From DASSUW01 sp963830725 (GTDB lineage Bacteria; Actinomycetota; Thermoleophilia; Solirubrobacterales; Solirubrobacteraceae), in NCBI GenBank assembly GCA_963830725.1, contig CAWHNO010000011.1:124001-188000 (forward strand): 64,000 nucleotides of DNA, read 5' to 3'. Positions 1 through 11,072 of the stretch are shown here, in pieces; position 1 is the stretch's first letter, and every line of letters starts with the position of its first letter. Below the pieces are notes generated by a model, which ran no database searches, was not told where the DNA came from, and worked only from the letters and a program-made list of their open reading frames with translations. The position numbers were made by a program, and so were the translations under genes.

Positions 1-1577
1 AGCTTGCTCAGCGGCGGGTGCGAGCCGTCGGCGCCGACGTAGCGCGAGATCTTCGCGAGCTGGTCGACCGGCAGGAAGACCTTGTCGTCGCCCTGGTACT
101 CGAGGTTGAGGTAGTCGCGCGTGACGCCGGAGACGGTCTTGGTGTCGAAGCCGGCGAAGCGCGCGATTCCGTGGTCCTCGTGGACGACGATGTCGCCGGT
201 GCGCAGGTCGGCGAAGCTGCGCAGCAGGCCGCGGCCCTTGCGAGTGGGCCGCGTGGACGTCTTGCGGCGGTGGATCAGCCGGTGTTCTGGGAAGGCGGCG
301 AGCTTGAGGCCCGGCGCCACGAAGCCGTCTCTGAGGTTCGCCTCCGTGAAGATGAGTCCGGAGGACCCCCCGTTGAGGTCGGCGCGCAGCCGCGCGAGGT
401 TGTAGGCGGCGCGCTCGGCGGCGCCGCGCTGCGGCCACGCGACTACCGTCGTGTAGCCAGAGCGCGTGAGCTTCTCGAGCTCGGCCTCGGCCTCCTTGAG
501 CGAACGGGCGGCGAAGTCGGCCGACTGGGCGCGGATCTCGGTCGGCTGGTCGGCGCTGATCGACGACAGCCGGATGGCGGCGCGGTCTTGGAGGGTGGCC
601 AGGATGCGGTCGGGCTTGACGTAAAGGTGGTGGGCGTCCTCGTCGTGGAAGGCGACGCAGACGTCGGCCCAGTGGTCACGCAGGCTCGGCTCCACATCCT
701 CGTCGGCGGCGACCACGACCTGCGCGGTCTCCGGGACCAGGTCGAGCAGCTCGCGGAAGCGGTCGACGGGCAGCAGCTCGGCGATGTCCGGCCGCTCCTC
801 GTCCCCGGCCGCGATTTCCGCCAGCTCGCGGTGCTCCGGCGCCAGCTCGGCGGCGGGCGCGATCTCGACCTCCTCCGCCTCCCCGAGGCTGCGCTGCGTG
901 AAGGTGCTGAACCAGCGCAGCGAGTCGATCTCGACGTCGAACAGGTCGACGCGGACGGCGCGCTCCTCGGTGGCCGGGTAGACGTCGAGCAGGCCGCCGC
1001 GGATCGCGAACTGGCCGCGCTCCTCGACCTGGTCGACGCGCAGGTAGCCCGCGCCCACGAGGTCGTTCGCGACCTCGTCGAGGTCGAGCAGGTCGCCCTT
1101 GCGCAATGTGAAGCCGTGCGGGCGCAGCTCGGCGTCGGGGACCTTCTCGCTCAGCGCGACGGCCGAGACGATCACCACCGGCTGCTCCGACCCGCCGAGA
1201 TCGGTTTCGCCTGCCAGGCGAGCCGCTCCTTCGTCGCGCTCTACCTCGGCGACGTGACGTAGCGAATCCAGCGCCGCGACCCGCAGCCCGACCAGGTGCG
1301 GCGGCGGCGTCAGGTGCGACTCGTAGGTGACGCCGCGGCTGGGGTAGTAGCGCACGGCCCGCGGGCGCAGCCACGCGCGGAGGTCCTGCGCGAGGTCGCG
1401 CGCCGAGCGGTCGTCGCCGGCGACCACCACCGTCGGCCGCCGCACGTCGCGATCGGCGAGGGCGGCGATCACGAACGGCCGCAGTGACTGCGAGACGAAC
1501 GCCGAGCCGCCCTCGTCGGCCAGCCTGGCCGCCGCGGGATCGTGGTCGAGATGGTTGAGGAAGCTGCGGAGCGCCAG
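1..1577 (-). CDS. mfd: Transcription-repair coupling factor Mfd, N-terminal part (runs off the window)
   Basis: Mfd displaces RNA polymerase stalled at DNA lesions and recruits UvrA. About 525 residues of the N-terminal half are visible. They comprise the UvrB-like domain 1/2 region (DEGGSAFVSQSLRPF near the start, RGGLLDVYPATEERAVRVDLF in the middle, cut here to the family-typical RGGLLDVYP) and the CarD-like RNA-polymerase-interacting domain at the window edge (GDIVVHEDHGIARFAGF). The helicase motor lies outside the window. The frame opens at the methyltransferase stop codon (1593-1595) and contains no ATG or GTG before conserved sequence. The nearest possible start is a CTG at 1577, so the true start is uncertain. 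It follows the methyltransferase closely on the same strand. Confidence 0.9.
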   Translation of the reverse strand, partial: MALRSFLNHLDHDPAAARLADEGGSAFVSQSLRPFVIAALADRDVRRPTVVVAGDDRSARDLAQDLRAWLRPRAVRYYPSRGVTYESHLTPPPHLVGLRVAALDSLRHVAEVERDEGAARLAGETDLGGSEQPVVIVSAVALSEKVPDAELRPHGFTLRKGDLLDLDEVANDLVGAGYLRVDQVEERGQFAIRGGLLDVYPATEERAVRVDLFDVEIDSLRWFSTFTQRSLGEAEEVEIAPAAELAPEHRELAEIAAGDEERPDIAELLPVDRFRELLDLVPETAQVVVAADEDVEPSLRDHWADVCVAFHDEDAHHLYVKPDRILATLQDRAAIRLSSISADQPTEIRAQSADFAARSLKEAEAELEKLTRSGYTTVVAWPQRGAAERAAYNLARLRADLNGGSSGLIFTEANLRDGFVAPGLKLAAFPEHRLIHRRKTSTRPTRKGRGLLRSFADLRTGDIVVHEDHGIARFAGFDTKTVSGVTRDYLNLEYQGDDKVFLPVDQLAKISRYVGADGSHPPLSK

Positions 1578-1592
1578 AAGCCGCCAGCGAGT

Positions 1593-2358
1593 CTACGAAG
1601 CGGGCTGGGCCGGGCGGCGAGCCAGGATGTTCAGGCGCGTGTACTCGACGACGGGCTCGTCGAGGTGCTCGAGCACCTCGTCGACGAACGCGCGCTCGGA
1701 GCGACTCGTCGAGCCGCTCGAGGTGCTCGCCGAGGGCGACCGTACCCAGGTACTCGTGCGGGTCGTCGGGCTCGACCCGCACCTGCTGGAGCCAGGTCCA
1801 GACGTCGACCCAGCCGCTGCGGGCGAGCCGCTCCGCGGTCTCCTGCGTGCCGGCGAAGTTCCACGGCCCGGGCCAGCCGGCCAGCGCCGCCGCGAACGGC
1901 TCCCGCTCCCCCACCAGCTCGGCCGCTGCCTTCAGCGCGGCGATGTTGCCGGCGCCGCCGCACTGGGCGACGAGGCGGCCGCCGGGCACGAGCAGGTCGA
2001 GCAACCGCGCGAACAGCCGCTCGTGGTCGGCGATCCAGTGGAAGGTCGCGGTCGAGAGGATCGCGTCGACCGGCCGGTCGAGCTCAAGCTCCAGCAGATC
2101 GGCGACGCGCAGCTCGGCGGCGTCGCCCAGCCGCTCGCGCGCGGCCTCGACCATCGCCGGCGAGCCGTCGACCGCCACCACCTCGCCGCGCGGCAGGCGC
2201 TCGAGCAGCGCGGCGGTCACCCGTCCGGTGCCGCAGCCGGCGTCGAGAACACGCTCGTCGCCGCGGAGGTCGAGCCGGTCGAGCACCTCGCGTCCCATCG
2301 CTTCGAGCGGCGCCGACATCCGCTCGTAGGACGTCGCGTTCCAGTCACGGGGCGGCAT
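1593..2358 (-). CDS. Class I SAM-dependent methyltransferase (trans-aconitate methyltransferase-like), frameshifted
   Basis: The start is ATG at 2358 (MPPRDWNATSYERM). Motif I is VLDAGCGTGRVTAALL at about residues 38-53, followed by the acidic motif II (VVAVDGSPAMV) and LSTATFHWI, a pattern seen in trans-aconitate 2-methyltransferase and related Methyltransf_11/25 proteins. The reading frame breaks near 1690; removing one base restores a plausible C-terminus (FVDEVLEHLDEPVVEYTRL) ending at the TAG at 1593. The gene diverges from the NadR-like kinase over a 74-bp gap and lies directly upstream of mfd. Substrate specificity cannot be read from the sequence. The break looks like a one-base sequence error. 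Confidence 0.75.
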
Positions 2359-2432
2359 ACGACTGTACGTTATCGCGAACAGCGTGACCGTGCGAGAATA
2401 TTTGGTCACGTTGACCTATACTGCCCGGGCGG

Positions 2433-3008
2433 ATGCCCTGGCTCGAGCCCGCCGTCCGTGCCTACCTGACGCGCCGGATCGCGGTCGTCGGCGCCGAGTC
2501 GACCGGCACCACGACGGTGGCGCGCACCCTCGCCGAGCGCTACCACACGGCCTGGGTGCCGGAGGTGGGGCGCGCGATCTCCGAGCAGCGCGCCGCCGCC
2601 GGCACCTTCGGCCGGTGGGACGACGCGGACTTCGAAGCCATAGCGGCGCGCCAGCAGGCCGACGAGGACGTGGCCGCCCGCCGCGCAGGCCCGGTGTTGT
2701 TCTGCGACACCGACGCCCTCGCCACCTGCGTCTGGCAGGAGCGCTACCTCGGCCGCAGCACGCCCGCCGTCGAGGCGCTGGCGGCGGCGCGCCGTTACGA
2801 CCTCTACCTCCTCACCGCCGACGACGCGCCGTTCGTGCAGGACGGGCTGCGCGACGGCGAGCACCTGCGCGAGTGGATGACCGGCCGGTTCGCGGAGCGG
2901 CTGGCCGAGCGTCCCGAGCCGCACCTCGTGCTGACCGGCGACCACGAGTCGCGGGTCGAGCAGGCGGCCGCCGCGATCGACGCGCTGCTCGCCCGCGCCT
3001 GGTTCTAA
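2433..3008 (+). CDS. NadR-type ribosylnicotinamide kinase-like P-loop ATPase
   Basis: This 191-residue protein starts at ATG 2433. Its N-terminus PAVRAYLTRRIAVVGAESTG and P-loop GAESTGTTTVA (about residues 20-30) resemble the C-terminal kinase domain of NadR, where the phrase 'RPYF-RR-V---G-ESTGK(S/T)T' recurs. The usual P-loop lysine is replaced by Thr (GTTT rather than GKTT), which is unusual and could affect ATP binding. Further family-like segments are a Walker-B-like LFCDTDALAT and the late LTGDHESRVEQA. The NadM adenylyltransferase domain of full NadR is absent. By homology it may phosphorylate nicotinamide riboside, but the altered P-loop makes the activity uncertain. Confidence 0.65.
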   Translation: MPWLEPAVRAYLTRRIAVVGAESTGTTTVARTLAERYHTAWVPEVGRAISEQRAAAGTFGRWDDADFEAIAARQQADEDVAARRAGPVLFCDTDALATCVWQERYLGRSTPAVEALAAARRYDLYLLTADDAPFVQDGLRDGEHLREWMTGRFAERLAERPEPHLVLTGDHESRVEQAAAAIDALLARAWF

Positions 3009-3036
3009 GGTCCAGAGGACGACGCCGGCGGACGGC

Positions 3037-3450
3037 TCAGCGCAGCTCCTGGAGGCGGATCAGGTTGCCCGCGGGATCGCGCAAGGCGCAGTCACGAACC
3101 CCGTACGGCTGCTCGGTCGGCTCCTGGACGACCTCGGCGCTGTCGCTCGCCTGGAGCCGCTCGAAGGCACCGTCGAGGTCCTTGGTGGCCAGGTTGATGC
3201 TGGCGAAGGTTCCCTTGGCCATCATCTCGGCGATGGTGCGGCGCTCGTCGTCGGTCATGCCGGGGGTGGCGGCCGGCGGGTACAGGACAATGGACGTGTC
3301 GGGCTGGTCGGGGGGACCGACGGTGATCCAGTGCATCCCGCCGTATTCGACGTCGTTGCGGACCTCGAAGCCGAGGCTGTCGCGATAGAAGGCCAGGGAT
3401 GCGTCCGGGTCGTCGTGCGGGAGGAAGCTCTGGTGAATCGTGATGTCCAT
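3037..3450 (-). CDS. VOC-family (glyoxalase/bleomycin-resistance fold) protein
   Basis: About 137 residues with the VOC layout: N-terminal FLPHDDPDASLAFYRDSLGF and C-terminal YGVRDCALRDPAGNLIRLQEL, a typical betaalphabeta repeat ending in 'D-P-GN-I'. The start can be ATG at 3450 or the in-frame GTG at 3459. It follows the AraC regulator with almost no gap (AraC stop at 3461) and is the last gene of a minus-strand uvrA-like/araC/voc module. The first codons lie inside a 58-bp sequence that is repeated upstream of the uvrA-like gene. VOC proteins include dioxygenases, glyoxalases and drug-binding proteins, and the substrate here is unknown. Confidence 0.8.
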   Translation of the reverse strand: MDITIHQSFLPHDDPDASLAFYRDSLGFEVRNDVEYGGMHWITVGPPDQPDTSIVLYPPAATPGMTDDERRTIAEMMAKGTFASINLATKDLDGAFERLQASDSAEVVQEPTEQPYGVRDCALRDPAGNLIRLQELR

Positions 3451-3460
3451 GGCGGTCACT

Positions 3461-3904
<444 letters not shown>

Positions 3905-3938
3905 CGAGAGATCATGCCACGTCGCACCGGGTCGCTGG

Positions 3939-6333
<2,395 letters not shown>

Positions 6334-6353
6334 GCTCACTCCTGAAGTCGTCG

Positions 6354-6411
6354 TGATGTCCACGGCGGTCATGCTAGGTGCGGCTGGTGACCGGCGCTTC
6401 TCGATTCCTGA
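6354..6411. repeat. 58-bp imperfect repeat, copy 2 (leader of uvrA-like gene)
   Basis: This is the second copy of the sequence at 3441-3498. It lies 21 bp upstream of the uvrA-like ATG and just after the pth stop. It still contains a relic of the VOC start (an ATG-ACC-GCC-GTG-GAC reading, where VOC has GTG-ACC-GCC-ATG-GAC) and of the AraC C-terminal codons (RNREAP). The relics favour origin by duplication, and the conserved core could now act as a promoter or operator. Confidence 0.75.
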
Positions 6412-6420
6412 CACGTTGCC

Positions 6421-6987
6421 TCAACCGCCGAGCACGAGGCGCTCGGCCTCGTCGGCCGCGAGATCGACCAGCGCGGCGACCTCGGCGGCAGGCTGTCGCC
6501 ACCTGCCGAGGACGTGGGCGGCGACGATGTCGGGGTCGGTCGAGTCCGGCCGGCCGACGCCGACCCGCACGCGGTGGAAGTCCGGCCCGCCGAGGTCGCG
6601 GCGGAGCGACTTCAGGCCGTTGTGGCCGGCCAGCCCGCCCCCGAGCCGGACGCGCACCTCGCCGAACGGCAGGTCGATCTCGTCGTGGATGACCACCAGA
6701 CGATCGAGATCCAGCTTGTACGAGCCCCGCGCCGGACCGACCGAGCGGCCTGACTCGTTCATGTACGTCTGCGGGCGCAGGACAGCGACCCGCGGCCCGC
6801 CGGGCCCGGTACGGCCCTCGGTCAGCTCGCCGGCGAACTTCTTCTTCGCCTTGGGAAGCTCCCACCGCTGCGCCAGCGCCTCGGCGACGCGGAAGCCGAC
6901 GTTGTGCGGGCTGTCGGCGTAGCCCGGACCGGGGTTGCCCAGGCCGACGATCAGCCAGTCGACGGGCGTGGACGAGAAGAGCTTCAG
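6421..6987 (-). CDS. pth: Peptidyl-tRNA hydrolase
   Basis: Pth cleaves peptidyl-tRNA released from stalled ribosomes. Family motifs are visible: WLIVGLGNPGPGYADSPHN near the start (catalytic His in the PHNVGF motif), RPQTYMNESG, VIHDEIDLP and GGLAGHNGLKS. The total is about 188 residues, normal for bacterial Pth. No ATG, GTG or TTG precedes the conserved N-terminus in frame. The best start is CTG at 6987, which overlaps the rplY stop as CTGA and gives an N-terminus of (M)KLFSSTPVDW. This suggests translational coupling to rplY from a rare start codon, or a point error in ATG/GTG. Confidence 0.9.
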   Translation of the reverse strand: MKLFSSTPVDWLIVGLGNPGPGYADSPHNVGFRVAEALAQRWELPKAKKKFAGELTEGRTGPGGPRVAVLRPQTYMNESGRSVGPARGSYKLDLDRLVVIHDEIDLPFGEVRVRLGGGLAGHNGLKSLRRDLGGPDFHRVRVGVGRPDSTDPDIVAAHVLGRWRQPAAEVAALVDLAADEAERLVLGG

Positions 6988-7676
6988 CTCTCGTCCGATT
7001 CGGGTTGGGCCGCCTCCTCGGCGCCCTCACCCGCCGCCGCTTCGCCCTCGACGGGCTCGCCGTCCTCGCCGACGAGCTCGGTCTCGGTCTCGATCTCCTC
7101 CTCGACCGGCTCGAGCGTCGGCGGCGTGATCGTGGCGATGACCGTCTCGACGTCGTCGAGCAGCGTGACGCCCGCCGGCGCCGTGAGCACCTCGAGCGTG
7201 ACGGTGGCGTTCATCTCGAGCGCGGACACGTCGTGGGCGATCGAGTCCGGGATGTCGCCGGGCAGCGCCTCGATGTTGACCTCGCGCAGCTCCTGGTTGA
7301 AGATGCCGCCCTCGACCACGCCGGGCGCCTGCTCGGAGCCGGTGAACTCGATCGGGACGGTCGCGTGGATCGCGACGTCCATGCGGACGCGCAGGAGGTC
7401 GACGTGCGTCGCCTCGCCGCGCACGGGATGGCGCTGGACGTCCTTTATCAGGACGTTGCCGGTGGCGCCGCCGTCCACGCTGATCTCGATCACCTGGCCC
7501 GCATGCGCGAGCGTGTTGCGCAGGATGCGCGCGTCGACCGCGAAGTGCTGCGGGTCCTCGCCGCCGCCGTAGACCACGCCGGGGACGAGGCCCTGCCGGC
7601 GCAGGCGCCGCGCCGAGCGCGAGCCCTCCGGATCACGGGCGCTGAGCGCGAGCGGAGATGGGTCGGTCGTGGCCAT
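6984..7676 (-). CDS. rplY: 50S ribosomal protein L25/general stress protein Ctc
   Basis: L25 of the two-domain Ctc type binds 5S rRNA. The N-terminal L25 domain is in about residues 1-95 (RRLRRQGLVPGVVYGG, FAVDARILRNTLAHAG, HPVRGEATHVDLLRV). The C-terminal TL5-like beta domain is in about 100-190 (ALPGDIPDSIAHDVSALE). An acidic, Glu-rich tail of about 40 residues follows, as is common in actinobacteria. The start is ATG 7676, about 65 bp from the divergent small membrane protein. pth follows with a 4-nt overlap, the usual rplY-pth pair. Confidence 0.93.
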   Translation of the reverse strand: MATTDPSPLALSARDPEGSRSARRLRRQGLVPGVVYGGGEDPQHFAVDARILRNTLAHAGQVIEISVDGGATGNVLIKDVQRHPVRGEATHVDLLRVRMDVAIHATVPIEFTGSEQAPGVVEGGIFNQELREVNIEALPGDIPDSIAHDVSALEMNATVTLEVLTAPAGVTLLDDVETVIATITPPTLEPVEEEIETETELVGEDGEPVEGEAAAGEGAEEAAQPESDES

Positions 7677-7741
7677 GAGGCGGCGACGATGGTAGCGAAA
7701 GCGTGGTCTGCAGAACGGCTCTCAGGGGTACCCTCGCGTTC

Positions 7742-8068
7742 ATGAGTCCTGATCAGGAGCTCATGGTCATCTTCGGAGCGCTCCACCTGGTGGCGCTCGT
7801 TCTCGGCCTCACGCTCTTCGTCATGTTCCTGCGCTCCGACCGCTCCGGCTTCAAGCCGCCGGACGAAGACGAGGGCGGCGGGGGCGGCAACGATCGCATC
7901 GGGGACAAGCCGAAGAACTCGCCGTCGGGCGGCATCCCGCTCCCCGACGCCGAGCCGTCATCGCAGCGGCTGCGCTCCCACGAGCGGCTGGCAGACACCG
8001 CCCGCCGCTACACGCGCAGGCGGGTGTCGGACCCGGCGCGGCCCTCACGCCGCCGCGTCGCGAGCTAG
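7742..8068 (+). CDS. Small single-pass membrane protein, unknown function
   Basis: This 108-residue protein starts at ATG 7742. One hydrophobic helix spans about residues 9-28 (FGALHLVALVLGLTLFVMFL). A hydrophilic tail follows, rich in Asp/Gly, Pro/Ser and finally Arg. I recognise no domain. It is divergent from rplY, and its last 24 bp overlap the 3' end of the convergent ABC permease gene. An extended C-terminal tail at the membrane is all that can be said. Confidence 0.55.
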   Translation: MSPDQELMVIFGALHLVALVLGLTLFVMFLRSDRSGFKPPDEDEGGGGGNDRIGDKPKNSPSGGIPLPDAEPSSQRLRSHERLADTARRYTRRRVSDPARPSRRRVAS

Positions 8069-8881
8069 CCGGGCCCGCAGGCGCCCGCGCTCGCCCTCGT
8101 GCGGCTCCGCCTGGAAGCGCGCGACGGCCACGAGCACTCCTGCCACCCCCCAGGCTGCGATCACGGCCAGGTGGCCGGGCGCCCAGCCGCCATCCGTCGT
8201 CTGCGGGACGAAGCAGGCGTCGAACGCCTCGACGAGGTGGTAGAGCGGGAACACGTGGGCGATCGCCGAGATCCAGTCCGGCGCGCCGTCGAGCGGCCAC
8301 CAGATGCCGGAGATGAACGACAGCGGCAGCAGCGTGAGCTGCGCCACCGGGCCGGCCTGGTCGGCGTTCCGCACCAGCGTCGACACCGCGAGGCCGAGTG
8401 CCGCCAGCGAGGCCGCCCCGAGGACGAGCGTCACGGCGGCGGCGGGCAGGTTCTCCGGGTAGATGTCGACGCCGAAGGCGGGGATCGCGACCACGAACAT
8501 CAGGATCACGCTGGCGATCCCGAGCGCCGCCGCGCCGGTCAGCCACGAGACGAGATAGGCCGGCATCGGCAGCGGCGTCCCGCGCACGCGCTTGAGCAGA
8601 CCGGCGTCGCGCGCATTGGAGATCCCGAAGATCACGTTCGAGTAGCAGGCGAGGGTGAGGCCGAAGATGCCGATCGACGGCGCATAGAACTGGGCGAAGC
8701 GGACCTCGCCGCCGGCCGTGCCGGCGGCGGGCACCATCACGTTGCCGTTGATGGCGCTGAAGATCACGAGGAACATCAGCGGGAAGGCGAAGGTGAAGAA
8801 GGTCACGCGCGGGTTGCGCAGCATCAGCACGACGCGCGCGCGGATCCAGAGCAGCAGCAGCGAGCGGTCGGTGCGGGTCAT
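8045..8881 (-). CDS. ABC-2 type transporter permease
   Basis: This 278-residue permease starts at ATG 8881. It has six predicted hydrophobic segments (for example VTFFTFAFPLMFLVIFS, LGIASVILMFVVAIPAFGV and HLAVIAAWGVAGVLVAVARF). The ABC-2 signature loop PLSFISGIWWPLDGAPDW precedes the last helices. It overlaps the ATPase stop by 4 nt (ATGA), so the two form a translationally coupled exporter. The pair faces a NarL-type sensor/regulator pair across a palindrome-rich promoter, an arrangement known from lipid-stress and antibiotic-sensing exporters. The substrate is unknown. Confidence 0.9.
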   Translation of the reverse strand: MTRTDRSLLLLWIRARVVLMLRNPRVTFFTFAFPLMFLVIFSAINGNVMVPAAGTAGGEVRFAQFYAPSIGIFGLTLACYSNVIFGISNARDAGLLKRVRGTPLPMPAYLVSWLTGAAALGIASVILMFVVAIPAFGVDIYPENLPAAAVTLVLGAASLAALGLAVSTLVRNADQAGPVAQLTLLPLSFISGIWWPLDGAPDWISAIAHVFPLYHLVEAFDACFVPQTTDGGWAPGHLAVIAAWGVAGVLVAVARFQAEPHEGERGRLRARLARDAAA

Positions 8882-9816
8882 GCGGCCTCCTCGGTCAGCT
8901 TCAGATAGACGTCCTCGAGGCTCGGCCGGCTGACGGTCAGTCCCTCGAGCTCGTAGCCGCGCACCGCGGCCCACGAGAGCAGCGGCGCGAGGTCGCGGGT
9001 CGGCGTGGCGGTGCGGAAGCCGACCTCGGGCCCGCGCCCGTAGACCTCCACGGGCAGATCGGCGGGCTCGACGCCGTCGGGCAGCCGGAAGCTCACGAGC
9101 GCCGCCTCCTCGCCCCCCAGCTCGTCGGGCGCGGCGACCGCGATCAAGCGGCCGTCGGCCAGCACGGCCACGCGGTCGGCGAGCCGCTGCGCCTCCTCCA
9201 TGTAGTGGGTGGTCAGCAGGATCGTCCGGCCGCGGGCGCGCAGCTCCTCCACGAGCTCCCAGGCCTGGCGGCGCGCGGCGGGATCGAAGCCGGTGGTCGG
9301 CTCGTCGAGGAAGATCAGCTCCGGGTCGCCGGCGATGCCGACGGCGACGTCGAGCCGCCGCCGCTGGCCGCCCGACAGCGTGCGCGTGCGGGCGTCCAGC
9401 TTCGCGCCGAGGCCGACGAGCTCGGCAACCTCGTCGGCCGGGAGCGGGTCCGGGTAGGACGCGGCGAACAGCGCGATCGCCTCGCGCACGGTCAGCTCCT
9501 GCTCGAGCGCGGCGTCCTGGAGGACGATGCCGATCCGCTCGCGGAGGGCGCGCTCGCGCCGGGCCGGATCGAAGCCGAGGACGTCGACGGTGCCGGCGTC
9601 CGCGCTCCGGTGACCCTCGAGGATCTCGACCAGCGTCGTCTTTCCGGCGCCGTTGGGTCCGAGCAGGGCGAGCACCTCGCCGCGGCGGACGGTGAGGTCG
9701 ACGCCGTCGAGCGCGGTAACGCCGTCATAGGACTTGCGGACGCCGCGGACCTCGATCGCCGGCGCCGGGGCCGCGGATCGCGCCGCAACGGCGGCTTCGA
9801 GCGAGTTCGTGAGCAT
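8878..9816 (-). CDS. ABC transporter ATP-binding protein (DrrA/CcmA-like)
   Basis: The start is ATG 9816 (MLTNSLEAAV). It has Walker A GPNGAGKTT, Q-loop IGIVLQDAALEQ, signature LSGGQRRRLD, Walker B LIFLDEPTTG and H-loop LLTTHYMEEAQ. A C-terminal extension of about 80 residues ends in the DrrA-like phrase SRPSLEDVYLKLTEE. It energises the downstream ABC-2 permease. Its promoter shares the 134-bp gap with the divergent histidine kinase gene, and this gap holds nested inverted repeats. Confidence 0.93.
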   Translation of the reverse strand: MLTNSLEAAVAARSAAPAPAIEVRGVRKSYDGVTALDGVDLTVRRGEVLALLGPNGAGKTTLVEILEGHRSADAGTVDVLGFDPARRERALRERIGIVLQDAALEQELTVREAIALFAASYPDPLPADEVAELVGLGAKLDARTRTLSGGQRRRLDVAVGIAGDPELIFLDEPTTGFDPAARRQAWELVEELRARGRTILLTTHYMEEAQRLADRVAVLADGRLIAVAAPDELGGEEAALVSFRLPDGVEPADLPVEVYGRGPEVGFRTATPTRDLAPLLSWAAVRGYELEGLTVSRPSLEDVYLKLTEEAA

Positions 9817-9846
9817 GACCGACACGATGGCCGCCGGCGCGTCCCG

Positions 9847-9919
9847 CGTCATCGGCGCCGGGGTCGAACTTCGCCGTCCACCCACGGGTGGAGGGCGTTC
9901 CACCCGCGCGCCGATGACG
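9847..9919. promoter_or_regulatory. Nested inverted repeats in the divergent ABC exporter/two-component promoter
   Basis: The outer arms are CGTCATCGGCGC (9847-9858) and GCGCCGATGACG (9908-9919), a perfect 12-bp inverted repeat. Inside lies TCCACCC-AC-GGGTGGA (9877-9892), extended by a mismatch and four more paired bases to 9872-9897, and another TCCACCC half-site follows at 9899-9905. This is well suited to a dimeric NarL/FixJ-type regulator, such as the one encoded next door, acting on both divergent operons. Confidence 0.65.
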
Positions 9920-9950
9920 TTCGCGGGCGCGAGCCCTACCGTTGAGGGCA

Positions 9951-11072
9951 ATGACCTGGCCGCGCGAGCCGCTGTCGATCTTCGGCACGCTGGCGATCAC
10001 GCTGATCGTCGTGGTGTCGCTCGTGACCGAGCCGCGCCCCGGGTTGAGCGGCGACGAGCTCTGGGTGGCGCTCGGCGTGGCGGCGATGCTCGTCGGCATC
10101 TTCATGAGCCTGCCGCGGTCCGGGATCCCGGACTGGCGCCGCATCACCGGGCTGGCGCTCGTCGCCGCCGGCGCGTGCCTGCTGATCCGCGTCCAGCCGG
10201 AGGGCATCGCCTTCGGGGCGCTCTACTACGTGGTGATCATGTCGGCGCTGCGGCTCGACCTCGTGCCGGCGCTGGCGGTCAGCGGCACGGCGGTGGCGGC
10301 GGGTGCCGCCATGCTGGCGCAGGAGGCCGACGACCCGACGGGGGCGGTGATCTCGATCGTCCTGTCGGTGATCCCGTGGTTCCTGGTGATCCGGCTGCTG
10401 GGCGAGATGTTCGAGGGCCGGGCCCGCGCCGAGCGGCTGGTCGAGGAGCTGCGCGAGTCGCGCGCCGCGCACGCCGAGTCGGCAGCCGCCGCCGAGCGCG
10501 GCCGCGTGGCGCGCGATATGCACGACGTGCTCGCCCACTCGCTGTCGGCGCTCGCGCTCCAGCTCGAGGGCACGCGGCTGCTGGCGCGCGAGCGCGGAGC
10601 CGATCCCGAGGTGGTCGAGGCCGTCGAGCGCGCCCACCACCTGGCCGCCGAGGGCCTGGCCGAGGCGCGGGCCGCCATCGGCGCGCTGCGCGGCGACGAG
10701 CTGCCCGGGCCTGAGCGGCTCCAGCAGCTCGCCGAGGCCTACCCGGGAGACGGCCGCGTCACCGTCACCGGTACGCCGCGCGAGCTGTCCTCCGAGGCGC
10801 GGTTGGCCGTCTACCGCACGGCGCAGGAGGCGCTCACCAACGTGCTGCGCCACAGCGCCGCCGACCGCGTCGAGATCGCGCTCGCCTACGAGGCCGCCTC
10901 GACGCGGCTGGTGGTGCAGGACCACGGGCCGGGCGCCCCGGTGGCGGTCGGCGGCCCCGACGCCGGCTACGGGCTGACAGGGATGCGCGAGCGCGCCGAG
11001 CTGCTCGGCGGGCGGCTGACCACGGAGCCGACGGCGGACGGGTTCCGCGTGGAGCTGTGGCTGCCGGGGTGA
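9951..11072 (+). CDS. Sensor histidine kinase, HisKA_3 (NarX/DesK-like)
   Basis: This 373-residue protein starts at ATG 9951. Four to five hydrophobic segments fill residues 10-150. The phosphoacceptor motif is ARDMHDVLAHSLSALALQLE (His near residue 192), the dimerisation and phosphoacceptor domain of NarL-type kinases. The HATPase_c domain has TAQEALTNVLRHS, DHGPGAP and GYGLTGMRERAELLGG. The stop overlaps the response regulator's GTG start (GTGA). It presumably senses a membrane stress and regulates the divergent ABC exporter. Confidence 0.93.
   Translation: MTWPREPLSIFGTLAITLIVVVSLVTEPRPGLSGDELWVALGVAAMLVGIFMSLPRSGIPDWRRITGLALVAAGACLLIRVQPEGIAFGALYYVVIMSALRLDLVPALAVSGTAVAAGAAMLAQEADDPTGAVISIVLSVIPWFLVIRLLGEMFEGRARAERLVEELRESRAAHAESAAAAERGRVARDMHDVLAHSLSALALQLEGTRLLARERGADPEVVEAVERAHHLAAEGLAEARAAIGALRGDELPGPERLQQLAEAYPGDGRVTVTGTPRELSSEARLAVYRTAQEALTNVLRHSAADRVEIALAYEAASTRLVVQDHGPGAPVAVGGPDAGYGLTGMRERAELLGGRLTTEPTADGFRVELWLPG

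Noticed and set aside
18..1262. Long plus-strand open frame over mfd
   Set aside because: It is antisense to well-conserved Mfd sequence and has no recognisable motifs, typical of GC-rich antisense frames; the same applies to similar frames opposite glmU, prs, lon and metG.
2400..2432. TTGACC and TATACT as a -35/-10 promoter for the NadR-like gene
   Set aside because: The two hexamers are adjacent with no proper spacer, so at most TATACT could serve as a -10 element.
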